Shown piece by piece: positions 32,954 through 42,052 of a DNA stretch of 64,000 nucleotides. Origin of the DNA: Plantibacter sp. Leaf314. Its GTDB lineage: Bacteria > Actinomycetota > Actinomycetes > Actinomycetales > Microbacteriaceae. Each line of letters opens with the position of its first letter. The stretch's first letter is position 1. Both the position numbers and the translations under genes were made by a program. The notes under the pieces are model-generated. The model was not told where the DNA came from. It saw only the letters and a list, made by a program, of their open reading frames with translations, and searched no databases. The stretch covers positions 1,020,875-1,084,874 of the forward strand of contig NZ_LMOB01000001.1 in the NCBI RefSeq assembly GCF_001423185.1. Reading direction: 5' to 3'.

Positions 32954-33963
32954 GCGTGGACCTGCTCTGCGGTGTCGAAGGAATCGGTGTCGGACGTGGC
33001 GCCGGCGTCGTCGGTCTCGACGCCGTGTCCGGTGAGGGTGAGGAAGACCTCGTCGAGCGTCGGCTTCTGGACACTCATCTCCGCGAGCCGGATCCCGGCT
33101 TCACGGAGGGTGATGAAGAGGTCGGTGACGGCGTCGGGGTCGCGCATGGGCGCCGTGATGCGGGTCGCCTCGGGCGAGACGACCGTCTCCACCCGGAGCA
33201 CCTCCGTGATGACGCGTCGGGCGTCCTCGAGGTCGGCCGGATCCGCCAGTCGCAGTTGCAGCGACGACTCCCCCACGGAGGCCTTCAGTTCGTCGGACGT
33301 CCCCTCGGCGACGACGAGGCCCCGGTCGATGACCGCGATGCGATCGGCCAACTGGTCGGCTTCGTCGAGGTACTGGGTCGTGAGCAGCACCGTCGACCCG
33401 GTCGCCACGAGGCGTCGGATGGTGTCCCACATCTGCGCCCTCGTCCGCGGGTCGAGGCCGGTGGTCGGCTCGTCGAGGAAGATGAGCGGCGGTTGCGCGA
33501 TGAGGCTCGCGGCGAGGTCGAGCCGACGCCGCATGCCGCCGGAGAACTTCTTCAGCGGACGAGCCGCCGCCTCGCTCAGTCCGAACTCCTCGAGGAGCTC
33601 GGCGCTCTTGCGCTTCGCCTCGGCACGACCGAAGCCGAGGAGCCGCGAGAAGATGACGAGGTTCTCGGTCGCGGAGAGGTTCTCGTCCACCGAGGCGAAC
33701 TGCGCGGTCACACCGATGAGCTGGCGGACCACCTGCGATTCGCGCTGGATGTCGTGGCCGAAGATGGTCGCGCTGCCCGCGTCGGGACGGAGGAGCGTCG
33801 CGAGCATGCTGATGGTGGTGGTCTTCCCGGCGCCGTTCGGGCCGAGGACGCCGTAGACGGTGCCGGTCCTGACGGAGAGGTCGACGCCGTCGACCGCTCG
33901 GTTGTCGCCGAAGGTCTTCACGAGGCCGTGGGCCTCGATCGCCCAGTCGGAGCGGATGCTCAT
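32950..33963 (-). CDS. ABC transporter ATP-binding protein (DrrA-like)
   Basis: A 337-residue ATPase. Walker A GPNGAGKTT (near residue 41), Q-loop, signature FSGGMRRRLD, Walker B LIFLDEPTTGLD and switch LLTTQYLDEAD are all present, followed by the C-terminal ~100-residue domain of DrrA-type proteins (KPTLDEVFLTLTGH). The ATG at 33963 is preferred over upstream codons because family members begin here. It is divergent from sdaA; the 189 bases between hold no feature beyond a possible TAGAGT -10 near 34113 for sdaA. Confidence 0.92.
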   Translation of the reverse strand: MSIRSDWAIEAHGLVKTFGDNRAVDGVDLSVRTGTVYGVLGPNGAGKTTTISMLATLLRPDAGSATIFGHDIQRESQVVRQLIGVTAQFASVDENLSATENLVIFSRLLGFGRAEAKRKSAELLEEFGLSEAAARPLKKFSGGMRRRLDLAASLIAQPPLIFLDEPTTGLDPRTRAQMWDTIRRLVATGSTVLLTTQYLDEADQLADRIAVIDRGLVVAEGTSDELKASVGESSLQLRLADPADLEDARRVITEVLRVETVVSPEATRITAPMRDPDAVTDLFITLREAGIRLAEMSVQKPTLDEVFLTLTGHGVETDDAGATSDTDSFDTAEQVHA

Positions 33964-34152
33964 GCGGATGCCTTTCGATTCGTGGCGGACCGCCGGTGGG
34001 CGACCCGGACACGAGTGTGCTCGTCGGCACTCACCGATCACTCACGTCGCGCTGACGGCCGCTGACCGGGGCCGACAGCCGCCGTCAGCGACCGACCGCA
34101 ACCGATCGCGCCTAGAGTGGAGGGAGCCAGTCGTACCGAAGGAGGTCGTCCA

Positions 34153-35526
34153 GTGACGGCATACGTGTCCGCATTCGACCTCTTCTCCATCGGCATCGGC
34201 CCCTCCAGTTCGCACACCGTCGGCCCCATGCGCGCAGCGCTGGCGTTCGTCCTCGGTCTCGAGCGCGACGGTCTGCTCGGACGGGTCGACCGCGTCACGT
34301 GCTCGCTCTTCGGCTCGCTCGGCTCGACCGGTATCGGCCACGGCACCCCGGACGCGGTCGTCGCCGGACTCCGCGGACTCACCCCGGAGGGATGCGACCC
34401 GGCCGAGGTCCGTCACGCCTGGAGCGAGCACCCGGACGGCGGAACCCTCCTCCTCGCCGGGGTCAGGCCCGTCGACTTCTCCCGAGACGACGTCTCGTTC
34501 GTCCCGAGGACGCGCCTCCCCGGTCACCCGAACGCGCTGACCCTGTCCGCCTGGGACCGCTCGAGCGAGGTACCGGTCCGCTCGGAGACGTACTACTCGG
34601 TGGGCGGCGGCTTCATCAGGCGCGACGGCGACGACCCGGCGTCCGCGCTGCCACAGCACCCCGTCCCGATGCCGTTCCGGACGGCCGAGTCGCTCATCGA
34701 CATCTGCGACGACAGCGGACTGCCCATCGACGCGATCGCCAGGCGGAACGAGGAGGCCATGCGCACCCCGGAAGCGGTCGACGCCGGCCTCGACGCCATC
34801 TGGGCGGCCATGCACGAGTGCGTCACGGCCGGACTCGCGGACACGGGCACGCTGCCCGGCGGCCTCGGCGTCAAGCGTCGCGCCCGCGCCGTCCGCGAGC
34901 GACTCGACGTGGCCGAGGCGGAGAGCGGCCGCGAGCTGCCGACCGAGTGGCTCCACGCGTTCGCCCTCGCCGTCAACGAACAGAACGCCTCAGGCGGACG
35001 GGTGGTGACGGCCCCGACGAACGGGGCGGCCGGCATCATCCCGGCGGTCGGCAGCTACTACCTGCGATTCGTCCCCGGGGCGTCGCTCGACGGCATCCGC
35101 CGATACCTGCTCACCGCGACCGCGATCGGGTCGCTGTTCAAGGCGAACGCCTCCATCTCCGGTGCGGAGGGCGGGTGTCAGGCGGAGGTCGGCTCCGCGT
35201 GCGCGATGGCGGCCGGCGCCCTGTGCGCCGTGCTCGGCGGCACCCCACGGCAGGTCGAGAACGCGGCGGAGATCGCGATGGAGCATCACCTCGGCCTGAC
35301 CTGCGACCCGGTCGGCGGACTCGTCCAGGTGCCGTGCATCGAGCGGAACGCGATCGCCTCCTCGACGGCGGTCAGTGCGGCCAGGCTGTCGTTGCACGGT
35401 GATGGGACGCACCTCGTCTCCCTCGACACCGTGATCGAGACGATGCGTCAGACCGGCGTCGACATGTCGACGAAGTACAAGGAGACCAGCGAGGGCGGCC
35501 TCGCGGTCAACGTCATCGAGTGCTGA
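34153..35526 (+). CDS. sdaA: L-serine ammonia-lyase (iron-sulfur, single chain)
   Basis: A 457-residue enzyme that deaminates L-serine to pyruvate using a [4Fe-4S] cluster. The N-terminal beta domain AFDLFSIGIGPSSSHTVGPMRAA and the alpha-domain motifs EGGCQAEVGSACAMAAGAL and LTCDPVGGLVQVPCIERNA supply the cluster cysteines and substrate loop. Both domains are in one chain, as in E. coli SdaA/SdaB. The GTG at 34153 has an excellent GAAGGAGGT ribosome site six to seven bases upstream, so this gene is clearly leadered. It converges with the YyaL-type gene. Confidence 0.95.
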   Translation: MTAYVSAFDLFSIGIGPSSSHTVGPMRAALAFVLGLERDGLLGRVDRVTCSLFGSLGSTGIGHGTPDAVVAGLRGLTPEGCDPAEVRHAWSEHPDGGTLLLAGVRPVDFSRDDVSFVPRTRLPGHPNALTLSAWDRSSEVPVRSETYYSVGGGFIRRDGDDPASALPQHPVPMPFRTAESLIDICDDSGLPIDAIARRNEEAMRTPEAVDAGLDAIWAAMHECVTAGLADTGTLPGGLGVKRRARAVRERLDVAEAESGRELPTEWLHAFALAVNEQNASGGRVVTAPTNGAAGIIPAVGSYYLRFVPGASLDGIRRYLLTATAIGSLFKANASISGAEGGCQAEVGSACAMAAGALCAVLGGTPRQVENAAEIAMEHHLGLTCDPVGGLVQVPCIERNAIASSTAVSAARLSLHGDGTHLVSLDTVIETMRQTGVDMSTKYKETSEGGLAVNVIEC

Positions 35527-35585
35527 GTCGCGCCGCCATCTCGGGCGGGGTCGGGCGCCTCAGCGTCGTTCGGCGGGTGACCCGA

Positions 35586-37514
35586 TCACCGTGGGTCGAG
35601 TGCTGCCACGTCCGTCACGGGTAGGCGGCACACGAAGTCGTGGCAGAGATAGGCGGTCGGCAGACCGTCCCGGCTCGTCCGCTCGGCGAAGAGGCCGAAG
35701 CCGGCAGCAGCCCAGGCGGCGGCCTCCTGGTCCGTGAACACCGTCACCACCGCGTCGCGTCGCGTCCTGACGGCGTCACGCATCGCCCGAGCGGCGGTGA
35801 CCCGGTCCTCGCTCTCGTCGGTGCGGACGTGATCCGGCGCGACGACGACGAGTTGCGAGGCCGCTTCCCCGAGCGATGCGGCCAGTCCGAGGCTCGCGCC
35901 GAACGCGGTCGGTGCCCGCAGCGCCGCCGACGCGGCGAACCGCACGGCGCCCTCGGCGGCCGCCCGGAAGCGCCCGTCCGCCGAGAGCTGGTACAGCAGC
36001 AGCGACGCCTGGCCGAGCGCGGAGATCCCCGACGGGTAGGCGCCCTCCGACGGGTCGCCGTCAACGCGGGTGCCGTGAGCGGCCAGCACCGGGTCTCCAC
36101 CACCCGGCAGGACGAACCCGGCCACAGCGGTCGGCGCACCGGCCCCTGACGCCTCGGCCCCGGAACCCTCGGGGAGGCATCGTTCGACGAGGTCCCTGGC
36201 GAGCTCCGCGTAGCGCACCTGACCCGTCGCGAGGCCGAGACGCACCAATCCGGTGGCGAGCATCCCGTAGTCCTCCAGGGCCGCCGCCGCCCCCGAGCGC
36301 TGCTCGTCGAGCGAGGCGCGCGCGAGGGTGCCGTCCGGCAGCAGGTGGTTCTCGACGACCGCGTCGGCGGCCCACCGGGCGGCCTCGAGCCACTCGGGGC
36401 GGTCGAGGACCGTCGACGCCTCGGCCAACGCGCCGATGGCGAGTCCGTTCCACCCCGACAGCACCTTGCGGTCGACCGCGGGCGGAACGAGCGTTGCTCG
36501 GCCGTGCACGTCGCGCCGGTAGTAGCCGCCCTCCGACCGGACGCCGTCGACGACGCTCTCCGAGTCCTGGGCGGACCCGAAGCCGCCGCTCGGCTGCTGG
36601 AGGGTGTCGATGAGGAAGCCGGCGATCCCGGTGGCGACGGTGGCGGCCCACGGGCTTGGACGCTCCGCCCAGGCCCGCACGTACGCGGTGAGCAGCAGCG
36701 CGTTGTCCGTCAACATGCGTTCGTAGTGCGGCTCGGTCCAGTCGCGGTTGACCGCGTACCGGAAGAACCCGCCTTCCACGGGGTCGCGGAGCGCCGACGC
36801 CCCCATCGTCCGGAGCGTGCGCTGCGCGAGGTCGACACCGCGGCGAGCAGCCTCCCCCTCACGTGGCGTGAGCAGGACGTCGAACACCGGCGCCATCGGG
36901 AACTTCGGGGCGGTGCCGAATCCGCCCAGGTCGCGGTCCTCGAGGCCCTCGATGATCGCGACCGCGGCGTCGAGGTCTTCGGGCCCCGGCACGGACGCGT
37001 CTTCAGGGGCGGTCATCGCCTCGGCGATCGCGCGGGCGAGGCCGTCGGCGCTGGCGACGACGTCCTCTCGACGCTCCGTCCACGCCACCCGGACCGCCTC
37101 GAGCACCTGCGGGAAGGACGGGTGGCCCCGGAGCGGCACCGGCGGAGAATAGGTGCCGGCGTGGAACACATGCCCGCGAGGCGTCACGAAGACGTTCAAC
37201 GGCCAGCCGAGCTCCCGGGTGAACGCCCCGGCCGCGGCGAGGTAGCTCGCGTCGACGTCGGGATGCTCCTCGCGATCGACCTTGACGGCCACGAAGTCAC
37301 GGCGGAGCAGCTCCGCGATCCGCTCGTCCGCGAAGGACTCCCGCGCCATGACATGGCACCAGTGACAGGTCGAGTACCCGATCGACACGAGCAGGGGGAC
37401 GTCACGACGGGCGGCCTCCTCGAAGGCCTCGGGCCCCCAGGGGTACCAGTCGACCGGCTGCTCGGCGTGGGAGCGGAGGTACGGGCTCATCGCCCCGGCG
37501 AGCCGGTTCGTCAT
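35586..37514 (-). CDS. Thioredoxin-domain protein of the YyaL / SPATA20 family
   Basis: A 642-residue protein. The N-terminal ~170 residues are a thioredoxin-like DUF255 domain with [25 protein letters not shown] and the redox motif STCHWCHVM (near residue 50). The rest is a six-hairpin-glycosidase-like (alpha/alpha barrel) domain with [11 protein letters not shown]. The family is widespread from bacteria to man and has no settled reaction; the fold suggests a sugar epimerase/isomerase coupled to a redox domain. Upstream by 21 bases in the same direction lies DUF1684, so the two may form an operon. Confidence 0.9.
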   Translation of the reverse strand: MTNRLAGAMSPYLRSHAEQPVDWYPWGPEAFEEAARRDVPLLVSIGYSTCHWCHVMARESFADERIAELLRRDFVAVKVDREEHPDVDASYLAAAGAFTRELGWPLNVFVTPRGHVFHAGTYSPPVPLRGHPSFPQVLEAVRVAWTERREDVVASADGLARAIAEAMTAPEDASVPGPEDLDAAVAIIEGLEDRDLGGFGTAPKFPMAPVFDVLLTPREGEAARRGVDLAQRTLRTMGASALRDPVEGGFFRYAVNRDWTEPHYERMLTDNALLLTAYVRAWAERPSPWAATVATGIAGFLIDTLQQPSGGFGSAQDSESVVDGVRSEGGYYRRDVHGRATLVPPAVDRKVLSGWNGLAIGALAEASTVLDRPEWLEAARWAADAVVENHLLPDGTLARASLDEQRSGAAAALEDYGMLATGLVRLGLATGQVRYAELARDLVERCLPEGSGAEASGAGAPTAVAGFVLPGGGDPVLAAHGTRVDGDPSEGAYPSGISALGQASLLLYQLSADGRFRAAAEGAVRFAASAALRAPTAFGASLGLAASLGEAASQLVVVAPDHVRTDESEDRVTAARAMRDAVRTRRDAVVTVFTDQEAAAWAAAGFGLFAERTSRDGLPTAYLCHDFVCRLPVTDVAALDPR

Positions 37515-37535
37515 GTCGGGTCCGTCGCCCGATCC

Positions 37536-38315
37536 CTATCGACCGAGCGGCAGCTGCTCGCCCGCCGTGATGCGGGACCGGAGCCGGTTGTTCGGGGCGG
37601 GCAGCGGGCACACGTAGTGGTCGCTGAACGCACACGGCGGCAGGTAGGCGCGGTTGAAGTCCACGAGGACGTGTCCGTCTGCGGTGGGCGCCGGCATGCT
37701 GATGAACCGGAACCGGTAGGTCTCGTCGCCGCTCGTGCCGTCGGAGAACACCGCCCAGAGCCCGTTCGGGCCGCCGGTGACGGTCAAGGACACGGCTTCG
37801 TCGCCGAGCGTGAACTCGACCCGGCCCACCGGCGTCTCCGTCGTGACGTGGCCGTCGATGGATTCGGTCTCCACCGTCACCCCGGGCGAGGGGACGAATC
37901 GGGCGGGCCTGATCCACGAGACGTCCGGGGCGAAGGCGCTGATCCCGGAGAGCGCGGTGCGCGTCGGAGCCTCGGGATCGAGGACTCGGAGGGCGTAGGC
38001 GCCGTCGCGCTCCATGCCGCGCAGGAGGGCGTCGCCGAAGTGCAGTTCCTCACCGTGGACGAGCTCGACGCGGTCGGTCATGATCTGCGCACCGCTCGGT
38101 GTCGTGAGGCCCGTGCCGGTGAGCCGTTCGCCCACGATGCCGGTGTCGTCGGCACGCCAGGTGCCCGGAGCGCCTTCCAGAGGCGTCGCCTCCTCGGTCA
38201 GCCAGTGCGTGAAGCGCAGCGCGGCGATCCCGTGCGGCGCGCGCACCGAACGCTCGCGGGCGGTGTGCCAGGCGGTCCAGGACGCGATGAACTCGACGGG
38301 GGTCTCGGAACTCAT
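37536..38315 (-). CDS. DUF1684 domain protein
   Basis: A 259-residue protein of unknown function. Family features are the N-terminal WTAWHTARERSVRAPHGIAAL, the mid-protein RFRFISMPAPTADGHVLVDFNRAYLPPCAFSD and C-terminal CPLPAPNNRL. The conserved Asp/Asn/Cys segment suggests a catalytic or metal site, but none has been established to my knowledge. The ATG has TACCGT exactly six bases upstream, so it is probably leaderless and drives the following YyaL-type gene. Confidence 0.88.
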   Translation of the reverse strand: MSSETPVEFIASWTAWHTARERSVRAPHGIAALRFTHWLTEEATPLEGAPGTWRADDTGIVGERLTGTGLTTPSGAQIMTDRVELVHGEELHFGDALLRGMERDGAYALRVLDPEAPTRTALSGISAFAPDVSWIRPARFVPSPGVTVETESIDGHVTTETPVGRVEFTLGDEAVSLTVTGGPNGLWAVFSDGTSGDETYRFRFISMPAPTADGHVLVDFNRAYLPPCAFSDHYVCPLPAPNNRLRSRITAGEQLPLGR

Positions 38316-38321
38316 ACCCCG

Positions 38322-38327
38322 ACGGTA
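38322..38327 (-). promoter_or_regulatory. -10 element (TACCGT) of DUF1684, leaderless
   Basis: TACCGT, six bases, then ATG at 38315 on the minus strand. Confidence 0.45.
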
Positions 38328-38397
38328 CCAACTCCAGGCGTCGCACAGCCCCCCTGGACATCCCGCCTCGCCCGGATGCGCTCACCGCGAACAGCAC

Positions 38398-38431
38398 GAT
38401 GGCGCCGCCCGGCGGACCGGGCGACGCCATC
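38398..38431 (-). terminator. Hairpin terminator after the quaternary-amine transporter operon
   Basis: GATGGCGCCGCCCGG pairs with CCGGGCGACGCCATC (14 of 15 positions) around loop CGGA. It starts 14 bases after the stop codon of the binding-protein gene. Confidence 0.75.
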
Positions 38432-38444
38432 GAGGTGGTGCGGA

Positions 38445-39380
38445 CTAGTTGAAGAGCTTCTTGTCCTTGAGCCAGTCGGCAGCGAGGGTCTTCGGTGCCG
38501 CCTTCTCGTCGCCCTGGTTGCGGGCGTTGAGCTCGATGAGGTCTTCGGTGGTGAGCTCCGCCGACACGGCGTTGAGCACCTCCTTGACCTTGTCGCTGGC
38601 CTTGTCCGAGTTGATCAGCGGGAGGACGTTCTGCGGGAGGATCAGGTTCTCCGGGTCCTCCAGCGTGACGAAGTCGTTCGCGGCGATCGACGGGGTGGTC
38701 GTGTAGATGTCGGCCATCTGGACCGTGCCGTCGAGCAGGGCCGCGGTGGTCTGCGCGCCGCCGCCGTCGCTGATCGGCACGAAGGTGAGCTTGTCGGCCG
38801 GGACACCGTAGACCTCGGTCAGGCCCTTCGGTCCGTACGGACGCTCGGCGAGCTCAGGAGCCCCACCGATGGCCAGCGGGACGGTGAGGGACGCGAGGTC
38901 GGCGAGGCTCGTGACGTTGTTCGCCTCACTGAACTCCTTGGTGACGTTGTAGGAGTCCTTGTCCTCGGCCTTCGACTGGTCGAGCACCTCGTAGCCCTTG
39001 GGAGTCGCCTCCTGGAGCGCCGAGTAGACCTCGTCGCTCGACTTGGCCGTCGCCGAGTCGTCGAAGAACTGCAGCAGGTTGCCGCTGTAGTCGGGGACGA
39101 GGTCGATGGACCCGTCTTCGAGGGCGGCGATGTAGACGTCGCGGGCGCCGATGTTGAGCGACTCGGCGGTCTTGATGTCGTTCGCCTCGAGCGCCTGGAT
39201 GTAGATCTGCGCGATGATCTCGGACTCGGGGAACCCGGCGGAACCGACGGTGATGGTGTCCGAAGCGGCGGTCTCACCGGCGGTCGGATCGCCCGCGGAG
39301 CAGGCGCTGAGGGCGAGTGCTGCTGCGGCGGTCGCCGCGATGCCGACGGCGAGGCGTCGACCCTGTCGAATGGTGAACAT
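38445..39380 (-). CDS. Quaternary-amine-type ABC substrate-binding lipoprotein (OpuC/ProX family)
   Basis: A 311-residue lipoprotein. The signal peptide ends at lipobox LSAC, so Cys27 is lipidated. The mature part is an OpuAC/glycine-betaine-binding fold (ITVGSAGFPESEIIAQIYIQALEAN; VPDYSGNLLQFF; MADIYTTTPSI), the group that binds compatible solutes, choline, carnitine or related trimethylammonium compounds. The ATG at 39380 has TAGGAA about six bases upstream. It is the last gene of ATPase-permease-permease-binding protein; a terminator follows. The ligand is not determined by sequence. Confidence 0.9.
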   Translation of the reverse strand: MFTIRQGRRLAVGIAATAAAALALSACSAGDPTAGETAASDTITVGSAGFPESEIIAQIYIQALEANDIKTAESLNIGARDVYIAALEDGSIDLVPDYSGNLLQFFDDSATAKSSDEVYSALQEATPKGYEVLDQSKAEDKDSYNVTKEFSEANNVTSLADLASLTVPLAIGGAPELAERPYGPKGLTEVYGVPADKLTFVPISDGGGAQTTAALLDGTVQMADIYTTTPSIAANDFVTLEDPENLILPQNVLPLINSDKASDKVKEVLNAVSAELTTEDLIELNARNQGDEKAAPKTLAADWLKDKKLFN

Positions 39381-39471
39381 GAGGTTTCCTATCTGTGATG
39401 GACGAGAACGGTGGTGCCGTTGTGCGGGATGGTGCCTCGGGCGATGCTGGCGCCCGAGAGGGTTCGGAGTG

Positions 39472-40272
39472 CTACTCGATCCGGTGCGCTGCGGTCTGCA
39501 TCTTCGTCTCCGCCGCTGCGAGCTCGGGGTCCGGTGACGTCGATCGGTCGCCGGCACCGCGCGAGCGGGTCTCGTCGACGCGGGCGTGGGTCGCCTGGAC
39601 GCCGCGCGGGACGACCGCTCGCTGGAGGAGCGAGAAGAGGCCCTCCAGCAGCAGGGCGAGAACGATGATGATGATCGATCCGGCGAGCATCTGCGCGTAG
39701 TCGCGCACCGGCAGGCCGTCGAGGATGTACCGGCCGAGCCCGGGGCCGTTGGTCAGGAAGGCCACGACCGTCGCGGTCGCTATCGTCTGCAGGACCGCCG
39801 AACGGACGCCACCGATCATGAGCGGCAGCGCCAGCGGGATCTCCACCTTGCCGAGGATCTGCCACTCGTTCATGCCGACGGCGCGAGCGGCGTCGACGGT
39901 CTGTCGGTCGATCGCCTCGACACCGCCGTACGCGCCGGCGAGGACCGGCGGGACGGCGAGCACGACGAGTGCCGTGATCGCGGGGACGAGGCTCGTGCTC
40001 GAGAAGCCCCAGCCGAGCGTGATGAGTGCGAGGAGCGAGAGCAGGCCGAGCGTCGGGAGCGCGCGGAGCGACCCGGTGATGACGACCGCCAGCTCACGCC
40101 CCTTGCCCGTGTGCCCGATGAGGAGCCCGAGCGGGATCGCGATGAGGCAGGCGATCAGGACGGTGAGGCCGGTCACGCCGAGGTGCTGGAGCACCCGGAC
40201 GGGGATGCCGCCAGGACCCTCCCAGTGTTCCGGGTCGAAGATCCACGCGAACGCGGCGAGGAAGTTGATCAT
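39472..40272 (-). CDS. Quaternary-amine ABC transporter permease 2
   Basis: A 266-residue permease of the OpuB/OpuC/BilE type. Five to six hydrophobic helices and the coupling loop VDAARAVGMNEWQILGKVEIPLALPLMIGG are visible. A hydrophilic C-terminal tail of ~45 residues is not conserved in the family. It overlaps the preceding permease by ATGA. It pairs with the permease encoded upstream to form the pore. Confidence 0.92.
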   Translation of the reverse strand: MINFLAAFAWIFDPEHWEGPGGIPVRVLQHLGVTGLTVLIACLIAIPLGLLIGHTGKGRELAVVITGSLRALPTLGLLSLLALITLGWGFSSTSLVPAITALVVLAVPPVLAGAYGGVEAIDRQTVDAARAVGMNEWQILGKVEIPLALPLMIGGVRSAVLQTIATATVVAFLTNGPGLGRYILDGLPVRDYAQMLAGSIIIIVLALLLEGLFSLLQRAVVPRGVQATHARVDETRSRGAGDRSTSPDPELAAAETKMQTAAHRIE

Positions 40273-40979
40273 GCGACTCCTCCCCCGGTGGTCGCCAACT
40301 CGCGGGCCTCGGTGGCGGCGCGACGGCGACGGATCGCCCCCTTCGAGCTCATACGCGTCCAGGGCATGAGCAGGCGCCCCAGGAGGACGAGCAGGACATC
40401 GAACACGATCGCGATGACGACCGTCCCGACGATACCCGTGAGGATCTCGATCGGGAACTGGCGGTTGTAGCCGTCGGTGAACAGGTAGCCGAGGTTCGTG
40501 ACCCCGATGAGGGCGCCCACGCTCAACAGGCTGATGGTGCTGGCAGAGACCACCCGGATGCCCGCGAGCATGAGCGGGCCGGCGAGCGGGAACTCGACCC
40601 GCCAGAAGCGTTGGCCGGTCGAGAACCCGACGGCCTGCGCCGACTGCCGCACGCCGGCGTCGACGGCGTCGAGCGCGTCGGCGATCGTCCGCACGAGGAG
40701 CGCCACGGCGTAGATGGTCAGGGCGATGACGACGTTCGCCGGGTCGAGGATCTTCGTCCCGATCAGGGAGGGCATGAGGACGAACAGCGGCAGCGACGGG
40801 ATCGCGTAGAGGATGCCGCTCACCGTGAGCAGGACCCCGCGCGACCACCGGTACCGGTGGGCGAGCCAGCCGAGCGGCAGGGAGATGAGGAACCCGAGGA
40901 TGATCGGCGGAAGACTCAACTGCACATGGGTGAGCGTGAGCTCCCAGATCATGCTCCAGTTCGCGATGACCCAGTTCAT
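40269..40979 (-). CDS. Quaternary-amine ABC transporter permease 1
   Basis: A 236-residue permease homologous to its neighbour. The N-terminal LTLTHVQLSLPPIILGFLISLPLGWL and the coupling loop VRQSAQAVGFSTGQRFWRVEFPLAGPLMLAGIRV are typical of OpuC-type permeases. Overlaps of four bases with the ATPase gene upstream and with permease 2 downstream show tight operon organisation. Confidence 0.92.
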   Translation of the reverse strand: MNWVIANWSMIWELTLTHVQLSLPPIILGFLISLPLGWLAHRYRWSRGVLLTVSGILYAIPSLPLFVLMPSLIGTKILDPANVVIALTIYAVALLVRTIADALDAVDAGVRQSAQAVGFSTGQRFWRVEFPLAGPLMLAGIRVVSASTISLLSVGALIGVTNLGYLFTDGYNRQFPIEILTGIVGTVVIAIVFDVLLVLLGRLLMPWTRMSSKGAIRRRRAATEARELATTGGGVA

Positions 40980-41845
40980 CTGGACGCGCCGCCCTCGGCC
41001 GATTCCCTGCCCTGTGGCCCACCGGGATCGCGGCGGTCTCCGAGGACACCCGCTGGGCGCCCGGACTCGTCGACGACGACGTCCCGTCCGCCCACCCGCT
41101 CGACGTGCAGGGTGCGCTGGCCGCGATCGGCACCGATGAACTGGGCGACGAAGTCGTTCGCCGGCTCCGCGACGATCTCCGCCGGTGAACCCACCTGGGC
41201 GATGTGGCCGCCCTTCTGCAGGATGACGACCTGGTCGCCGAGGAGGAACGCCTCGTCGATGTCGTGGGTGACGAACACGATCGTCTTGGCGATGTCGCGC
41301 TGCAGGCGGAGCAGCTCCCGCTGGAGTTCAGCCCGGACGAGCGGGTCGACGGCGCCGAACGGCTCGTCCATCAGGAGGATGTTGGGGTCGATCGCCAGAC
41401 CTCGCGCGACCCCAACACGCTGCTGCTGCCCGCCGGACAACTGGCTCGGGTAGCGGTCGGCGAGCGAGCGGTCGAGTCCGACGGTGTCGAGCAGGGTGAG
41501 GGCGTCCGCCCGGGCCTGCTTCTTATTGATGCCGGTGAGCATGGGCACCGTGGCCACATTGTCGATCACGGTGCGGTGCGGGAGCAGGCCGGAGTTCTGC
41601 ATGACGTACCCGATGCGGCGACGCAGCCGGACAGGGTCGACCGCCGAGACGACCTCGTCGTCGATGACGATGCGGCCCTCACTCGGATCGACCATGCGGT
41701 TGATCATGCGCAAGAGGGTGGTCTTGCCGCAGCCGGAGGATCCGACGAAGACCGTGGTCGACCGCGACGGGATCGTGAGGGAGAAGTCGTCGACCGCGAG
41801 GGTGCCGTCGTCGAAGCGCTTGGAGACGTGTTCGAAGGAGATCAT
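40976..41845 (-). CDS. Quaternary-amine ABC transporter ATP-binding protein
   Basis: A 289-residue ATPase with Walker A FVGSSGCGKTT, signature LSGGQQQRVGVARGLA, Walker B ILLMDEPFGAVDP and switch VFVTHDIDEA. It lacks the C-terminal CBS pair found in OpuA, and ends in a ~40-residue hydrophilic tail. It is the first gene of the transporter operon, 207 bases downstream of the lyase-fold gene transcribed in the same direction. Confidence 0.92.
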   Translation of the reverse strand: MISFEHVSKRFDDGTLAVDDFSLTIPSRSTTVFVGSSGCGKTTLLRMINRMVDPSEGRIVIDDEVVSAVDPVRLRRRIGYVMQNSGLLPHRTVIDNVATVPMLTGINKKQARADALTLLDTVGLDRSLADRYPSQLSGGQQQRVGVARGLAIDPNILLMDEPFGAVDPLVRAELQRELLRLQRDIAKTIVFVTHDIDEAFLLGDQVVILQKGGHIAQVGSPAEIVAEPANDFVAQFIGADRGQRTLHVERVGGRDVVVDESGRPAGVLGDRRDPGGPQGRESAEGGASR

Positions 41846-42052
41846 GCTGGACCGATGCCTCTTCTCTGCACGGCTGTTCGTGACAGGTCGTCTTCCAAGG
41901 GTCGTCGCCGCCGCGGTCGGTGGCTCGCTGAACGTCTCTCGGTCGGTGGTCCGAACCTACCGGAGGGTACCGACATCGCCCACCCCCTCGACACGTGTCG
42001 AAATACATGGCATGCGACGGCGCGCACCGGCACCGTCCGGCCGACGGGTCCC